From positions 1 through 64,000 of the forward strand of contig NZ_AFNV02000015.1 of NCBI RefSeq assembly GCF_000215955.2: DNA of 64,000 nt, read 5' to 3'. How positions within the stretch are numbered: the first letter of the stretch is position 1; each line of letters starts with the position of its first letter. The notes under the pieces were generated by a model, which was given only the letters and a program-made list of their open reading frames with translations, was not told the origin of the DNA and did not search any database. Origin of the DNA: Salinisphaera shabanensis E1L3A. GTDB lineage: Bacteria; Pseudomonadota; Gammaproteobacteria; Nevskiales; Salinisphaeraceae. Both the position numbers and the translations under genes were made by a program. Positions 29,348 through 38,461 of the stretch are shown in pieces.

Positions 29348-31042
29348 TCAGCCGTTCGCCTCGATCTTGGCCCAGGTATCGCGCAGCGGCACGATACGGT
29401 TGAACACCGGCTTGCCAGGCGCGTGATCGTGTCGGTCGGCCACGAAGTAGCCGATCCGCTCGAACTGCACGCGGTATTCCGGCTCGACCGTCGCCAGATC
29501 CGGCTCGATCACGCAGTTGTCGTAGACCGTGAGCGAATCGGGGTTGAGATCATCGAGCATGTCGCGATCGCCGCGCCCCGGATGTTCGGCCGCGAACAGG
29601 CGGTCGTACTGACGCACCGTGGCTTTCTTGCCGTGGCTGGCCGAGACCCAGTGAATCACGCCCTTGGGCTTGATGCCGTCGGCCGGGTTGTCGCCGAGCG
29701 TGTCGGGGTCATAAGTGCAGTGCACTTCCACAATCTCGCCGGCATCGTTCTTGACCACGTCGGTGGCCTCGATCACGTAGGCATTACGCAGGCGCACGCG
29801 CTTGCCCAGCACCAGGCGCTTGTATTTCTTGTTGGCCTCTTCACGAAAATCCTCTTTCTCGATGAGAATTTCGCGCGTGAAGGGCAACGTGCGCTCGCCC
29901 AGATCGTCGCGGTTTGGATGGCCCGCTGCAACAAGCTGCTCGACGTCGTCTTCCGGGTAGTTGGTGATCACGATCTTGAGGCCGTCGAGCACGCACATGG
30001 CGCGCGGCGCATTATTGTTCAGGTCGTCGCGGATAGCGTGTTCGAGCATGGCCGCATCCACCACACCGTCGGTACGTGCCACGCCGATGGTTTCGCAGAA
30101 ATTGCGGATCGAGGCCGGCGTATAGCCACGCCGACGAATGCCGGCCAGTGTAGGCATGCGCGGGTCGTCCCAGCCATCGACCACGTTCTCGTCGATCAGG
30201 CGCTTGAGCTTGCGCTTGCTGGTAACGGTGTAGTTGAGATTGAGACGACCGAACTCGGTTTGTACCGGGCGGGCTGGCACCGGCAGATGTTCGATGAACC
30301 AGTCGTAGAGTGGGCGATGATCCTCGAATTCCAGCGTACAGATGGAATGGGTCACGCCCTCGATCGCGTCCGACTGGCCGTGGGCGAAGTCGTAAGAGGG
30401 GTAGATACACCACTGATCACCGGTCTGGTGATGGCTTGCATGGCGAATGCGATAGATCACCGGGTCGCGCAGGTTCATGTTGCCCGCGGCCATATCGATC
30501 TTGGCACGCAGCGAGGCCTGGCCTTCGCCGAATTCCCCCGCGCGCATCTTTTCGAACGCGGCCAGGTTTTCTTCCGGCGTGCGATCGCGATAGGGGCTAT
30601 TCGTGCCGGGCGTGTTCCAGTCGCCGCGGTATTCGCGTGCCTGCTCGGAGGTCAGCTCATCGACATAGGCATCGCCGTTTTCGATCAAATGCAGCGCGTA
30701 CTCGTAGAGCGTGTCGAAATAATCCGAGGTGAAGCGCACATGGCCGTCCCAGTCGAAGCCCAGCCAGTGCACGTCTTCCTGGATGGAATCGATGAAAGCC
30801 TGTTCTTCTTTTTCCGGGTTGGTATCGTCGAAACGCAGCCGGCAGCGACCGCCGAAATGTTCGGCCAGGCCGAAGTTCAGACAGATCGACTTGGCATGAC
30901 CGATATGCAGAAAACCGTTCGGCTCAGGCGGAAAGCGTGTGACCACCTCGCCGACATGATCGCCGCGCTCGATCTGTTCGGCGATCATGTTGCGTACGAA
31001 GTTGTTGCCGGATTTGGACGTCGACGGTGCGTTGTCGCTCAT
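29348..31042 (-). CDS. glnS: Glutaminyl-tRNA synthetase
   Basis: 564 residues started at the ATG beginning [10 protein letters not shown]. The class I signatures are clear: [17 protein letters not shown] (HIGH) at about 33-49 and [11 protein letters not shown] (the KMSKS equivalent), then the two beta-barrel anticodon-binding domains ([17 protein letters not shown]-type segment [14 protein letters not shown]). It charges tRNA-Gln directly, so this organism has the bacterial/gammaproteobacterial GlnRS route. Confidence 0.98.
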   Translation of the reverse strand: MSDNAPSTSKSGNNFVRNMIAEQIERGDHVGEVVTRFPPEPNGFLHIGHAKSICLNFGLAEHFGGRCRLRFDDTNPEKEEQAFIDSIQEDVHWLGFDWDGHVRFTSDYFDTLYEYALHLIENGDAYVDELTSEQAREYRGDWNTPGTNSPYRDRTPEENLAAFEKMRAGEFGEGQASLRAKIDMAAGNMNLRDPVIYRIRHASHHQTGDQWCIYPSYDFAHGQSDAIEGVTHSICTLEFEDHRPLYDWFIEHLPVPARPVQTEFGRLNLNYTVTSKRKLKRLIDENVVDGWDDPRMPTLAGIRRRGYTPASIRNFCETIGVARTDGVVDAAMLEHAIRDDLNNNAPRAMCVLDGLKIVITNYPEDDVEQLVAAGHPNRDDLGERTLPFTREILIEKEDFREEANKKYKRLVLGKRVRLRNAYVIEATDVVKNDAGEIVEVHCTYDPDTLGDNPADGIKPKGVIHWVSASHGKKATVRQYDRLFAAEHPGRGDRDMLDDLNPDSLTVYDNCVIEPDLATVEPEYRVQFERIGYFVADRHDHAPGKPVFNRIVPLRDTWAKIEANG

Positions 31043-31272
31043 AAATGCCACCCGCGCTCGTGCCCGCAAGCCGAACGAAAAACATGAAACAAGTCAGGGT
31101 CGAATTATAACGGCTCGGGGCGCCACTTTCGGGGCCGGTCTATCGCCGGGCCGCTTATGACAACCCGCACAGACGTTCAGCGCAGAGCGTGCGGCGCAAT
31201 CCAGCAGGCCGGCCGGCGCCGAGGTCACGATAACTCGCCCTGCGCTCATATCAATGCGTGCCCGCGCTTGTA

Positions 31273-31299
31273 AAAAGGCCAGCGTCTCGCCGGCCTTTT
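31273..31299. terminator. Bidirectional rho-independent terminator
   Basis: AAAAGGCC (31273-31280) pairs with GGCCTTTT (31292-31299) around an 11-base loop, with T tracts on both strands. It lies 23 bases beyond the wax ester synthase stop and would end its transcript. Confidence 0.85.
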
Positions 31300-31322
31300 C
31301 TGTCAGCACAAATTACAGCGAC

Positions 31323-32825
31323 TCAATCGGTCGCGCTTTTCGTTGTCTGCTTACGACGTTTGGCCGTGCTTTTCTTACTTGACGCGGCCTTGGGCTCGCC
31401 CGCGGCGTCATCTTTTTTGCCGCCGTCACGATCACCGTATGTCTCGCGCAGCTCGTCGAGCGTCTCGCCGGCGTAAACCGCCAGTCGCTGCATGGACGGC
31501 AGGGTTTCCCGGCAACCGATGAAGCCAAAGCCGAGCGTATCAGCATAGCCGTGAACGGTGATATTGAGCGCCTGACCGTGGGTAACCAGCGACGTTGGAT
31601 AGAATGCTTCCATCTCGGCGCCATGGATATAGAGTGGCCCTTCCGGGCCTGGCACGTTGGAGACGGTGACGTTGAACACCGGCCGCGTGCGCCCACCCAT
31701 GCCGGTGACCAGCGACAGCACATAGGGCGCCATCAGCGCGACCGTGTACTGAGTGATCGCCGCGGCCGACAGTTTGCTGAGTTCGTGTTTCGCGCGGCGT
31801 GTCGAACTCGCAACAGCCTGCAGGCGTTCCGCGGTCGATTCGATATCGGTCGCCAGATTCGCCACGATGAAAGTCAGCGCGTTGCCCGCCTCCTGATCGT
31901 CGGCCGGGCGTACCGATACGGGAATACCGGCCGTCAACGGCCTGTCCGGCAACTCACCGATCTCACGCAGATAGCGCCGCAACGAGCCGCCGCAGATCGT
32001 GAGCACGATATCGTTGACGGTAACGCCCGCGTTTTGCGCCAGGCTGCGGAACTCGGCCAGCGAGTACAGCTGGGTGGCATAGCGGCGCTGTGACTGGATC
32101 CGACTGTTGAGAATCGACGAGGCCGAAGAGAACGGCAGGCCGGCAGTACCGGTTTCCGAGCGCGCACTCTTGAGCATGCTGCGCACCACGCGGGCAAAAC
32201 CCGGCAGCGAACCGACCTGCTCGGCTGCACCGCCCATCAATTCCGCCACGGCGCGATACATCCCCGGCCGGGCTTCATCGGGCGAGCGTTTGCGGCGCTT
32301 TTTCGGCGGCAGTGCCCAGAACGGCGGGCGCTCGGTATCGTTGGGATCGTCGGCGAGCGCCTTGGCTAGCTGGCGCATGCCGGCCACACCATCAATCAAC
32401 GAATGGTGCAGCTTGATATAGATTGCGAAACGATTGCCTTCCAGCCCTTCGATAAGATGGGCCTCCCAAGGGGGATGACGGAAGTCCAGCGGATGACTGT
32501 GCAGCCGCGATGCCAGTTCACCCAGCTCGCGCTCGCCCCCGGGCGCCGGTAACGCCGAGTGCCGGAAATGGTATTCGACGTCGATCTCGTTCAGCAGCTC
32601 CCATTCCGGGGCGACCGTGCGCAGGGCACCGGAGCGCAGCCGATGGTTCCAGGGCGAAAACGCCTGGGGAAACTGGTGGTAATGCTCGACGATACGACGC
32701 GGCAGATCCTTGGGCGCGCCGTCGGGGATCTGGAATGTCAGCAGGCCGCCCACCTGCATCGGCGCATGTTCTGTTTCCACATTGAGCCAAGCCATATCGA
32801 CCAGGTTCAGGCGTTTCGTCTCCAT
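31323..32825 (-). CDS. Wax ester synthase / acyl-CoA:diacylglycerol acyltransferase (WS/DGAT)
   Basis: 500 residues from the ATG beginning METKRLNLVD, which has AGGAGA eight bases upstream. The active-site HHSLIDG (His140-His141 and Asp145) is intact, near the LHHSLIDGVAGM segment; a PLNxxI-like N-terminal motif and the C-terminal NVTVSNVPGPEGPLYIHGA are also family marks. These enzymes join acyl-CoA to fatty alcohols or diacylglycerol to make storage wax esters or triacylglycerol at the membrane. The last 35 residues are a Lys/Ser/Thr-rich basic tail, not part of the catalytic fold. Monocistronic. Confidence 0.93.
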   Translation of the reverse strand: METKRLNLVDMAWLNVETEHAPMQVGGLLTFQIPDGAPKDLPRRIVEHYHQFPQAFSPWNHRLRSGALRTVAPEWELLNEIDVEYHFRHSALPAPGGERELGELASRLHSHPLDFRHPPWEAHLIEGLEGNRFAIYIKLHHSLIDGVAGMRQLAKALADDPNDTERPPFWALPPKKRRKRSPDEARPGMYRAVAELMGGAAEQVGSLPGFARVVRSMLKSARSETGTAGLPFSSASSILNSRIQSQRRYATQLYSLAEFRSLAQNAGVTVNDIVLTICGGSLRRYLREIGELPDRPLTAGIPVSVRPADDQEAGNALTFIVANLATDIESTAERLQAVASSTRRAKHELSKLSAAAITQYTVALMAPYVLSLVTGMGGRTRPVFNVTVSNVPGPEGPLYIHGAEMEAFYPTSLVTHGQALNITVHGYADTLGFGFIGCRETLPSMQRLAVYAGETLDELRETYGDRDGGKKDDAAGEPKAASSKKSTAKRRKQTTKSATD

Positions 32826-33138
32826 CAACGTGTCTCCTGTTCGCACGCGATGCCGGGCATCTATATCGACCGACTGAATGCCTTGCCGGCACCGGGCAGT
32901 CTACGCCGACCGCGGAATTTGAAAATACATATTTTTATTATTCGCCATCATCGTCGGCACGGCCGATCAGCACAAGCCGTTTCCACCGACCTAGATACTA
33001 CTGTGCGCTCTTTTTACAGCCTTCGCATCTCTCCTCGTAGCAGACACGACAAGGCGTGCGCTGCCACTCTTGGACAGCACACACAAGACAATGTCAGGGG
33101 TTGAAACCGCACTCCATCCGACCCGAGCCGAGCGGTAT
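32826..33138. other. Intergenic region with AT-rich patch
   Basis: 313 bases between the MAPEG protein gene and the wax ester synthase, both on the minus strand. An AT-rich core (about 32920-32945) upstream of the wax ester synthase is the likely promoter, but no clear -35/-10 pair stands out. No gene or RNA recognised. Confidence 0.5.
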
Positions 33139-33531
33139 TCAGCCGATCGCAGCAACAAAGAACAGCGCAATCACACAGGCGAGGCCACCGAACCACACCA
33201 GGCTACGCAGGGTGGCCCGGTCGCTGATATAGCACCAGCCGTAGACCAGGCGCAGCACGACGAACAACACCGCGAAGAAGTTGATCGCACCGATCGAGCC
33301 GCCGGATATCACCGCGATAATTACCGCAGCCGCAAACGGCGGAAACGCCTCAAACGAATTCAGCTGCGCCCAGTAAGCTCGTTTCTGCGCCCCGTCGACC
33401 TGCTCAAGCCATTGGCGAGGATAGTGATTCTCCTTGAGACCCATCTTGTTGCGACCGGCGAGTTTCGCGTACAGAACGAACCCGAACGGCATGAGCGCGG
33501 CAACGAGCACGCACCAGTAAGCCAGAACCAT
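33139..33531 (-). CDS. MAPEG family membrane protein
   Basis: 130 residues with four hydrophobic helices. RNKMGLKENHYPRQWL after the first helix and the central NSFEAFPPFAAAVIIA are typical of bacterial MAPEG proteins (membrane-associated eicosanoid/glutathione metabolism family, YecN-like). Function in bacteria is mostly unknown. It follows prpC by about 80 bases on the same strand, possibly with its own signals. Confidence 0.85.
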   Translation of the reverse strand: MVLAYWCVLVAALMPFGFVLYAKLAGRNKMGLKENHYPRQWLEQVDGAQKRAYWAQLNSFEAFPPFAAAVIIAVISGGSIGAINFFAVLFVVLRLVYGWCYISDRATLRSLVWFGGLACVIALFFVAAIG

Positions 33532-33610
33532 CGCTATCTCCTTGTTTTAGTTTTATCGACAGAACCTTGTTGGCCGGCCTACCGGCACGTGCCGAAAATA
33601 CGACGCTTGA

Positions 33611-34744
33611 TTAAGCGCCGCGCTGATCGATCGGACGAAAGTCACGCACTTCCGGCCCGACATATTCCGCGTTCGGACGAATCAGCCGGTTGTCGGCGCG
33701 CTGTTCGAAGATATGCGCGCCCCAGCCGGTCAGACGCGAGATCACAAAAATCGGCGTGAACAGCTGGGTGGGAATGCCGAGGAAGTGATAAGCCGTCGCA
33801 TGGTAGAAGTCAGCGTTCGGGAACATGCCCTTCTCGTCGAGCATGACCTGCTCCAGGCGTTCAGAGATCGCGTACAGGTTCTGCTTGTACGGATCGTCGC
33901 CGGCAAGCCTCTTGGACCATTCCTTGATGATGCCATTACGCGGATCTTCTTTCTTGTAGACGCGATGGCCGAAGCCCATGATCTTTTCCTTGTTCTCCAG
34001 CATCTTCTTGAGGCCGGCTTCCGCGTCGTCCGGATCCTTGAAGGTCTGGATCAGCTCCATGGCCTTTTCATTGGCGCCGCCGTGCAGCGGGCCACGCAGG
34101 GCGCCGATCGCGCCGGTCACGGCCGAATAGAAATCGGACAGCGTCGCGGTGATCACGCGTGAGGTGAAGGTGGAGGCGTTGAACTCGTGCTCGGCATAGA
34201 GAATCAGCGATGTCGACATGCACTTGATGGCGTCTTCGCTGGGTTTTTCACCGTGCAGCAGATGCAGGAAGTGGGCGCCGATCTTGTCGTCATCGGTATC
34301 CACATCGATGCGCTTGCCGGATTCCACGAAGTGGTACCAGTACATCAGCATCGACGGGAAACTCGCCAGCAGGCGATCGGCCACATCGTTCTGTTGTTTT
34401 TCGGCGTCGTTTTCCTGCTCGATGGTGCCCAGCACCGACGCGCCCGTGCGCATGACGTCCATCGGATGGGTATCGCGCGGCAACACTTCCAGCGCGGTCT
34501 TCACCCCGTCCGGCAGACCACGCATGCCGGCCAAGCGCTTCTTGTAGTCGCTGAGCTGGCTCTGTGTGGGCAGCTCGCCGTAGAGCATCAGATACGCCAC
34601 TTCCTCGAACTCGGCCTTGGCGGCCAGATCCTCGATCAGATAGCCGCGATAGGTCAGACCCACGCCCTTCTTGCCGACCGTGCAGATGGCCGTCTTGCCC
34701 GCAGTGACACCGGCCAGACCGGCCGTGTTTTCTGTCTTGCTCAT
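33611..34744 (-). CDS. prpC: 2-methylcitrate synthase
   Basis: 377 residues, short as in PrpC rather than the longer type I citrate synthase. GLAGVTAGKTAICTVGKKG, YRGYLIEDLA, LYAEHEFNASTFTSRVI and GPLHGGANEKAMEL carry the catalytic His and surrounding motifs, GFGHRVYKKEDPR the second His. It condenses propionyl-CoA with oxaloacetate, the first step of the methylcitrate cycle. No prpB, prpD or acnD is in the window. It is 51 bases after acuI on the same strand. A citrate synthase activity in addition cannot be excluded. Confidence 0.9.
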   Translation of the reverse strand: MSKTENTAGLAGVTAGKTAICTVGKKGVGLTYRGYLIEDLAAKAEFEEVAYLMLYGELPTQSQLSDYKKRLAGMRGLPDGVKTALEVLPRDTHPMDVMRTGASVLGTIEQENDAEKQQNDVADRLLASFPSMLMYWYHFVESGKRIDVDTDDDKIGAHFLHLLHGEKPSEDAIKCMSTSLILYAEHEFNASTFTSRVITATLSDFYSAVTGAIGALRGPLHGGANEKAMELIQTFKDPDDAEAGLKKMLENKEKIMGFGHRVYKKEDPRNGIIKEWSKRLAGDDPYKQNLYAISERLEQVMLDEKGMFPNADFYHATAYHFLGIPTQLFTPIFVISRLTGWGAHIFEQRADNRLIRPNAEYVGPEVRDFRPIDQRGA

Positions 34745-34795
34745 ACCTGAAACTCCTGGGATTGTTCGTGACTCGACGTGTGGATAAGCCAGACC

Positions 34796-35782
34796 CTAGG
34801 CCTGAATATCGACGACCGTGCGGCCGGTGTTTTCACCCGCCATGATGGTTTCGCACACGCCGTGAACGTCGGCCAAGCCTACGGTTTGGTTCGCGATAGT
34901 GTCCAGATGGGCCGGTTTCTGACCACCGGATAAATTGCCCCAGATTTCTTCGCGCCACGTATTCGGGCATTCCACCGAATGAATGCCCAGCAGCGACACG
35001 CCACGCAGGATGAACGGCATCACCGTGGTCGACAGCTTCGGCCCGCCCGCCAGGCCGATCGCGGCCACGTTTCCGTACGGCTGGACCTGGGCCACGATAT
35101 TGGCCAGCAGGTCGCCACCGACCGCGTCGATCGCGCCCGCATAGACCGGCTTGCCGAGCGGCTTGCCTTCGAGATCGAGTGCGTCCGGCGTAATCACATC
35201 GCTCGCGCCGAGCTTTTTGAGAAAATCGCCTTCGGCCTCGGCCTTACGCGACACGGCCACCACTTCATAGCCGGCCTGCGCCAGAATATCGATCGCGAAC
35301 ATACCCACGCCGCCGGTCGCGCCGGTGACCAGCACCGGGCCGTCCTCGGGCTTCTGGAAGTTATCGGTCATACGCTTAACCGCCATGCCCGCGGTGAAAC
35401 CAGCCGTACCCAGCGCCATGGTCTGCCAGAGCGTGAGCCCCTCGGGCTTTTTGACCACGCACTCGGCGGGAATACGCACGTATTCGGCGAAGCCGCCGTC
35501 GCGGGTTTCGCTCATGAACCAGCCGGTGACCACCACTTCGTCGCCGGGCGCGAAACGATCGTCGTCGCTGGATTCGACCACGCCGGCCACATCGATGCCG
35601 GCATTGAGCGGGCGCTTGCGCGCGATCTTGCCCTTGCCGGTAATCGCGAGTGCATCCTTGAAGTTGAGAGAGGAGTAATGCGACTTGATGACGACATTGC
35701 CGTCACTGAGCTCGCTGAGCTCCATGTCGGTAATATCGGCGCGGGTGCCGTTGTCGGTATCGACGATGCGCAGTGCTTTCAT
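34796..35782 (-). CDS. acuI: Acrylyl-CoA reductase (NADPH), YhdH/AcuI family
   Basis: 328 residues of the medium-chain dehydrogenase fold without zinc ligands. SSLNFKDALAITGKGKIARK and the NADPH-binding VTGATGGVGMFAIDIL (GxGxxG-type) plus VSRKAEAEGDFLKKLGA match YhdH/AcuI. AcuI reduces acrylyl-CoA to propionyl-CoA, detoxifying acrylate from DMSP or 3-hydroxypropionate. Its position directly upstream of prpC gives a clean route acrylyl-CoA to propionyl-CoA to methylcitrate. Confidence 0.88.
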   Translation of the reverse strand: MKALRIVDTDNGTRADITDMELSELSDGNVVIKSHYSSLNFKDALAITGKGKIARKRPLNAGIDVAGVVESSDDDRFAPGDEVVVTGWFMSETRDGGFAEYVRIPAECVVKKPEGLTLWQTMALGTAGFTAGMAVKRMTDNFQKPEDGPVLVTGATGGVGMFAIDILAQAGYEVVAVSRKAEAEGDFLKKLGASDVITPDALDLEGKPLGKPVYAGAIDAVGGDLLANIVAQVQPYGNVAAIGLAGGPKLSTTVMPFILRGVSLLGIHSVECPNTWREEIWGNLSGGQKPAHLDTIANQTVGLADVHGVCETIMAGENTGRTVVDIQA

Positions 35783-35910
35783 TTTGGCGTGTCCGTGACT
35801 GAAGGTCAGGCCGCCGTTTGTATCATATTGAACAACTGTTCGCCGTTGCTTGAGGCCTTGCCGGCTCGGGGGTAGGCTTGCCGGGGTTCGATTTTCAACG
35901 AGAACGATTC

Positions 35911-36129
35911 ATGAGCGACAACGTATACAAATCCGTGGAACTGACCGGCTCCTCGGAGACCAGCCAGGAAGACGCCGTGCGCAAGGCGATTGCCGAAGCG
36001 TCGAAGACGATCGCGAATATGCGCTGGTTCCAGGTCACCGGCGTGCGCGGCCATATCGAAAACAACGAAATCGCGCACTGGCAGGTATCGGTCAAGGTTG
36101 GCTTCACCCTCGAAGACAAAGCCGGTTAA
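35911..36129 (+). CDS. Dodecin family flavin-binding protein
   Basis: 72 residues. [21 protein letters not shown] and [18 protein letters not shown] match dodecins, small dodecamers that store riboflavin or FMN; the Trp in MRWFQV stacks on the isoalloxazine ring. Start at MSDNVYKS. Divergent from acuI and 22 bases upstream of pdxH, whose product also uses FMN. Confidence 0.93.
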   Translation: MSDNVYKSVELTGSSETSQEDAVRKAIAEASKTIANMRWFQVTGVRGHIENNEIAHWQVSVKVGFTLEDKAG

Positions 36130-36151
36130 CCGCTGATACGGGAGTTGGGGC

Positions 36152-36817
36152 GTGAATAAAGGATCTGACTGGATGACTGACGACGCTCCAAGCCCGTGGC
36201 AGGGCGCGCTCGACCGGCGCGATCTTATCGAAGAGAACGCGCCGGTCGATCCGCTGGCCCTGTTCGACGACTGGTATGGCCTCGCCCAGCAAGCGGCCAT
36301 GGTCGAACCCACGGCCATGACCTTGGCTACGGTCGACGCCAGTGGTCGGCCGTCTGCACGCATCGTGCTACTCAAGGGATTCGATGCCGATGGCTTTCGT
36401 TTCTATACCAACTACCTCAGCCGCAAGGGCGAAGCGTTGGCCGCGCATCCGCAGGCAGCACTCGTGTTCTGGTGGGAATCGCTGGAACGCCAAATCCGTA
36501 TCGAAGGCCGGGTTCACAAGCTCGACGCGAGCGCATCCGACGCGTATTTCGCGCGCCGTTCGCGCGGCAGCCGCCTGGGCGCGCACGCGTCCCCGCAAAG
36601 CCGCGTGATTGCCGACCGGGCCGAACTCGAGCAACGCGTCGTCGATGCTGAGGCCCGTTTTGCCGAGCAGGAGGTACCGCGACCCGAGCACTGGGGCGGC
36701 TATGCGCTTGTACCCGATATGTTCGAATTCTGGCAGGCGCGTCGCAGCCGCTTGCATGACCGGCTGCGCTATCAGCGCAGCGGAGAAAACTGGCAGATCG
36801 ACCGCCTCTCGCCTTAG
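36152..36817 (+). CDS. pdxH: Pyridoxamine 5'-phosphate oxidase
   Basis: 221 residues from a GTG with GGGAG seven bases upstream; an ATG at 36173 with AAAGGA nine bases upstream is an equal alternative. PSARIVLLKGFDADGFRFYTN, SRKGEALAAHPQAALVFWW and the C-terminal RLSP end are typical of PdxH. It makes pyridoxal 5'-phosphate with FMN. It follows the dodecin gene closely. Confidence 0.95.
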   Translation: MNKGSDWMTDDAPSPWQGALDRRDLIEENAPVDPLALFDDWYGLAQQAAMVEPTAMTLATVDASGRPSARIVLLKGFDADGFRFYTNYLSRKGEALAAHPQAALVFWWESLERQIRIEGRVHKLDASASDAYFARRSRGSRLGAHASPQSRVIADRAELEQRVVDAEARFAEQEVPRPEHWGGYALVPDMFEFWQARRSRLHDRLRYQRSGENWQIDRLSP

Positions 36818-36930
36818 AGCGTATCGCTAACCTGATCGTGCGCGACTACGGTCGGGCGAATTCGGTACAGTCTGAACTTGCATGGACCGAATGCCGATAT
36901 CGGTCGCACCGCTTTGATGGAATTGATGCT

Positions 36931-37890
36931 ATGACTCTGTGCGCGCGTCTGCCCCGCTACGCTCTTCTGGCCTTCGTAACCGCCATGCTCGGGCTCGGCC
37001 TAGCCACAAGCGCTGCACATGCGGCGATTTACGATATGCCGGCCGAAGGTTCGGACGTGATCGGCAAGCTGCAGCATATCGAGACGTCGGAGGAAGACAC
37101 CTTCGTCAAACTCGCACGGCGCTACAACGTCGGTTATCGCGAGTTGCGCCTGTCCAACCCCGATGTCGATCCATGGCTGCCCGGTGACGGCACGCCCATG
37201 GTAATCCCCACGCACTATGTACTGCCCAACGTGCCGCGCAAGGGCATTGTTATCAACATTCCGGAAATGCGGCTGTATTACTTCCCACCCGCGGGCAGCG
37301 AGTACGCCGGCAAGGTCGTGACCTATCCGCTGGGCATCGGCCGCGAAGGCTGGTCGACGCCGCTGGCGAAAACCACGGTGGTACGCAAACGAGCCGACCC
37401 GACCTGGACGCCACCGGCCTCGATTCGGGCCGAGCACGAAAAAGCCGGCGATCCGTTGCCAGCTGTCGTACCCGCAGGACCGGACAACCCGCTGGGCCAG
37501 CATGCGCTCTATCTCGGCCTGCCCTCCTATCTGCTACACGGTACCAACAAGCCAGCAGGTATCGGCTTGAAGGTCTCGCACGGTTGTATCCGGCTCTATC
37601 CGGAAGATATTGCCTCGCTGTTCGCGCTCGTACCCACCGGTACGCCGGTCAATATCGTCAGCGAACCATACAAGATCGGCTGGGAAGGCAATACGCTGTA
37701 TATCGAATCCCATCCGCCGGATGCCAATGGTGACGCGCCGGTTCGTTCGTTCACACCTTGGGTGGAGAGCCTGATCTCGGCAACGGCCAATCACCCCAAG
37801 GCGCCCATCGACTGGGATCGGGCACAGGCCGTGGTCGAAAAAGCCGACGGCATGCCGGAACCGATCGGCATCACGATAAACCAACGCTAA
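36931..37890 (+). CDS. L,D-transpeptidase (YkuD domain), periplasmic
   Basis: 319 residues from the ATG at 36931. A signal peptide (MTLCARLPRYALLAFVTAMLG, cleavage after AHA) leads into a LysM-like segment (EEDTFVKLARRYNVGYREL, about 50-95) and the YkuD catalytic domain with HGTNKPAGIGLKVSHGCIRLY, where the SHGCIR Cys is the nucleophile. Such enzymes form 3-3 crosslinks or attach Lpp to peptidoglycan. An Lpp-like lipoprotein gene is convergent just downstream, which supports the ErfK/YbiS-type role of anchoring it; this is inference. Confidence 0.93.
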   Translation: MTLCARLPRYALLAFVTAMLGLGLATSAAHAAIYDMPAEGSDVIGKLQHIETSEEDTFVKLARRYNVGYRELRLSNPDVDPWLPGDGTPMVIPTHYVLPNVPRKGIVINIPEMRLYYFPPAGSEYAGKVVTYPLGIGREGWSTPLAKTTVVRKRADPTWTPPASIRAEHEKAGDPLPAVVPAGPDNPLGQHALYLGLPSYLLHGTNKPAGIGLKVSHGCIRLYPEDIASLFALVPTGTPVNIVSEPYKIGWEGNTLYIESHPPDANGDAPVRSFTPWVESLISATANHPKAPIDWDRAQAVVEKADGMPEPIGITINQR

Positions 37891-37956
37891 AGCGCGCTGG
37901 CGTGACGCGCGATCGCGGGCGTTGCGACATCGTCGCTCGTAGACAAGCAGGCAAAA

Positions 37957-37984
37957 AAAAGCCCCGCACGAAGGCGGGGCTTTT
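37957..37984. terminator. Bidirectional rho-independent terminator
   Basis: AAAAGCCCCGC and GCGGGGCTTTT pair around the 6-base loop ACGAAG, with A and T tracts outside. It separates the convergent L,D-transpeptidase and Lpp-like genes and can serve both. Confidence 0.93.
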
Positions 37985-38023
37985 CCAAGCGGCGGCATTA
38001 AAGCCGCCGCCGCGCGCGAACGC

Positions 38024-38278
38024 TTACTTGCGCTGCGAGGACTCGAACATGCGCTCGATGCGCTGCGAGTTCGCCTGGCTGGCGGACTTGGCTTCCTGCG
38101 CGGTCTGCATCGCGCGGTTAGCCGTGCGCTGCGCTTCGTTGGCGGTCGACTGCGCGGATTCAGCCTTACGCATGGCCTGATCGACACTCGACTGCATGCC
38201 ATCAGAGCTGCTCGCGCAACCAGCAGCAGCAGCGACAACACCAACAACAAACGCGGATTTCAGCAGCGTCTTGGTCAT
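38024..38278 (-). CDS. Lpp-like outer-membrane lipoprotein (alanine-zipper)
   Basis: 84 residues from the ATG at 38278 with AGGAGT upstream. A lipoprotein signal ends at AAAAGC (Cys about 20); the mature part is a heptad coiled coil rich in Ala, Ser, Gln and Lys, ending ESSQRK. The terminal Arg-Lys resembles the Lpp C-terminal Lys that is linked to peptidoglycan. Family: Lpp/OprI alanine-zipper lipoproteins. Strong promoter at 38306-38334 and terminator just downstream fit an abundant envelope protein. Confidence 0.85.
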   Translation of the reverse strand: MTKTLLKSAFVVGVVAAAAGCASSSDGMQSSVDQAMRKAESAQSTANEAQRTANRAMQTAQEAKSASQANSQRIERMFESSQRK

Positions 38279-38305
38279 AATAAGACTCCTGTCTTTGATT
38301 TCTTG

Positions 38306-38334
38306 CATATAACGCCAGGCAAACCGCCTGACAA
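38306..38334 (-). promoter_or_regulatory. Promoter of the Lpp-like gene with palindrome in spacer
   Basis: Minus strand: -35 TTGTCA (38329-38334), 17-base spacer, -10 TATATG (38306-38311). The spacer and the -35 edge hold CAGGC-N5-GCCTG (38316-38330), a perfect dyad that could be a repressor site. About 28 bases to the ATG, so the leader is short. Confidence 0.65.
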
Positions 38335-38461
38335 GGCGCCTATAAGCTATCACAGCCATACACTTTTGTAGATTACATTGTAAGGCTGAAAACAAATTCT
38401 TGTGCATGTGGACGTTCCGCGCGAGCATGCGCGCCCGATCAGTTCGGCAACGATATCGCCC

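Noticed and set aside
29423-31087. 554-codon plus-strand frame opposite glnS
   Set aside because: Although very long, it mirrors glnS codons and lacks any family signature.
33070-33759. 229-codon plus-strand frame opposite the MAPEG gene
   Set aside because: Antisense to both the MAPEG gene and the end of prpC, with no domain features.
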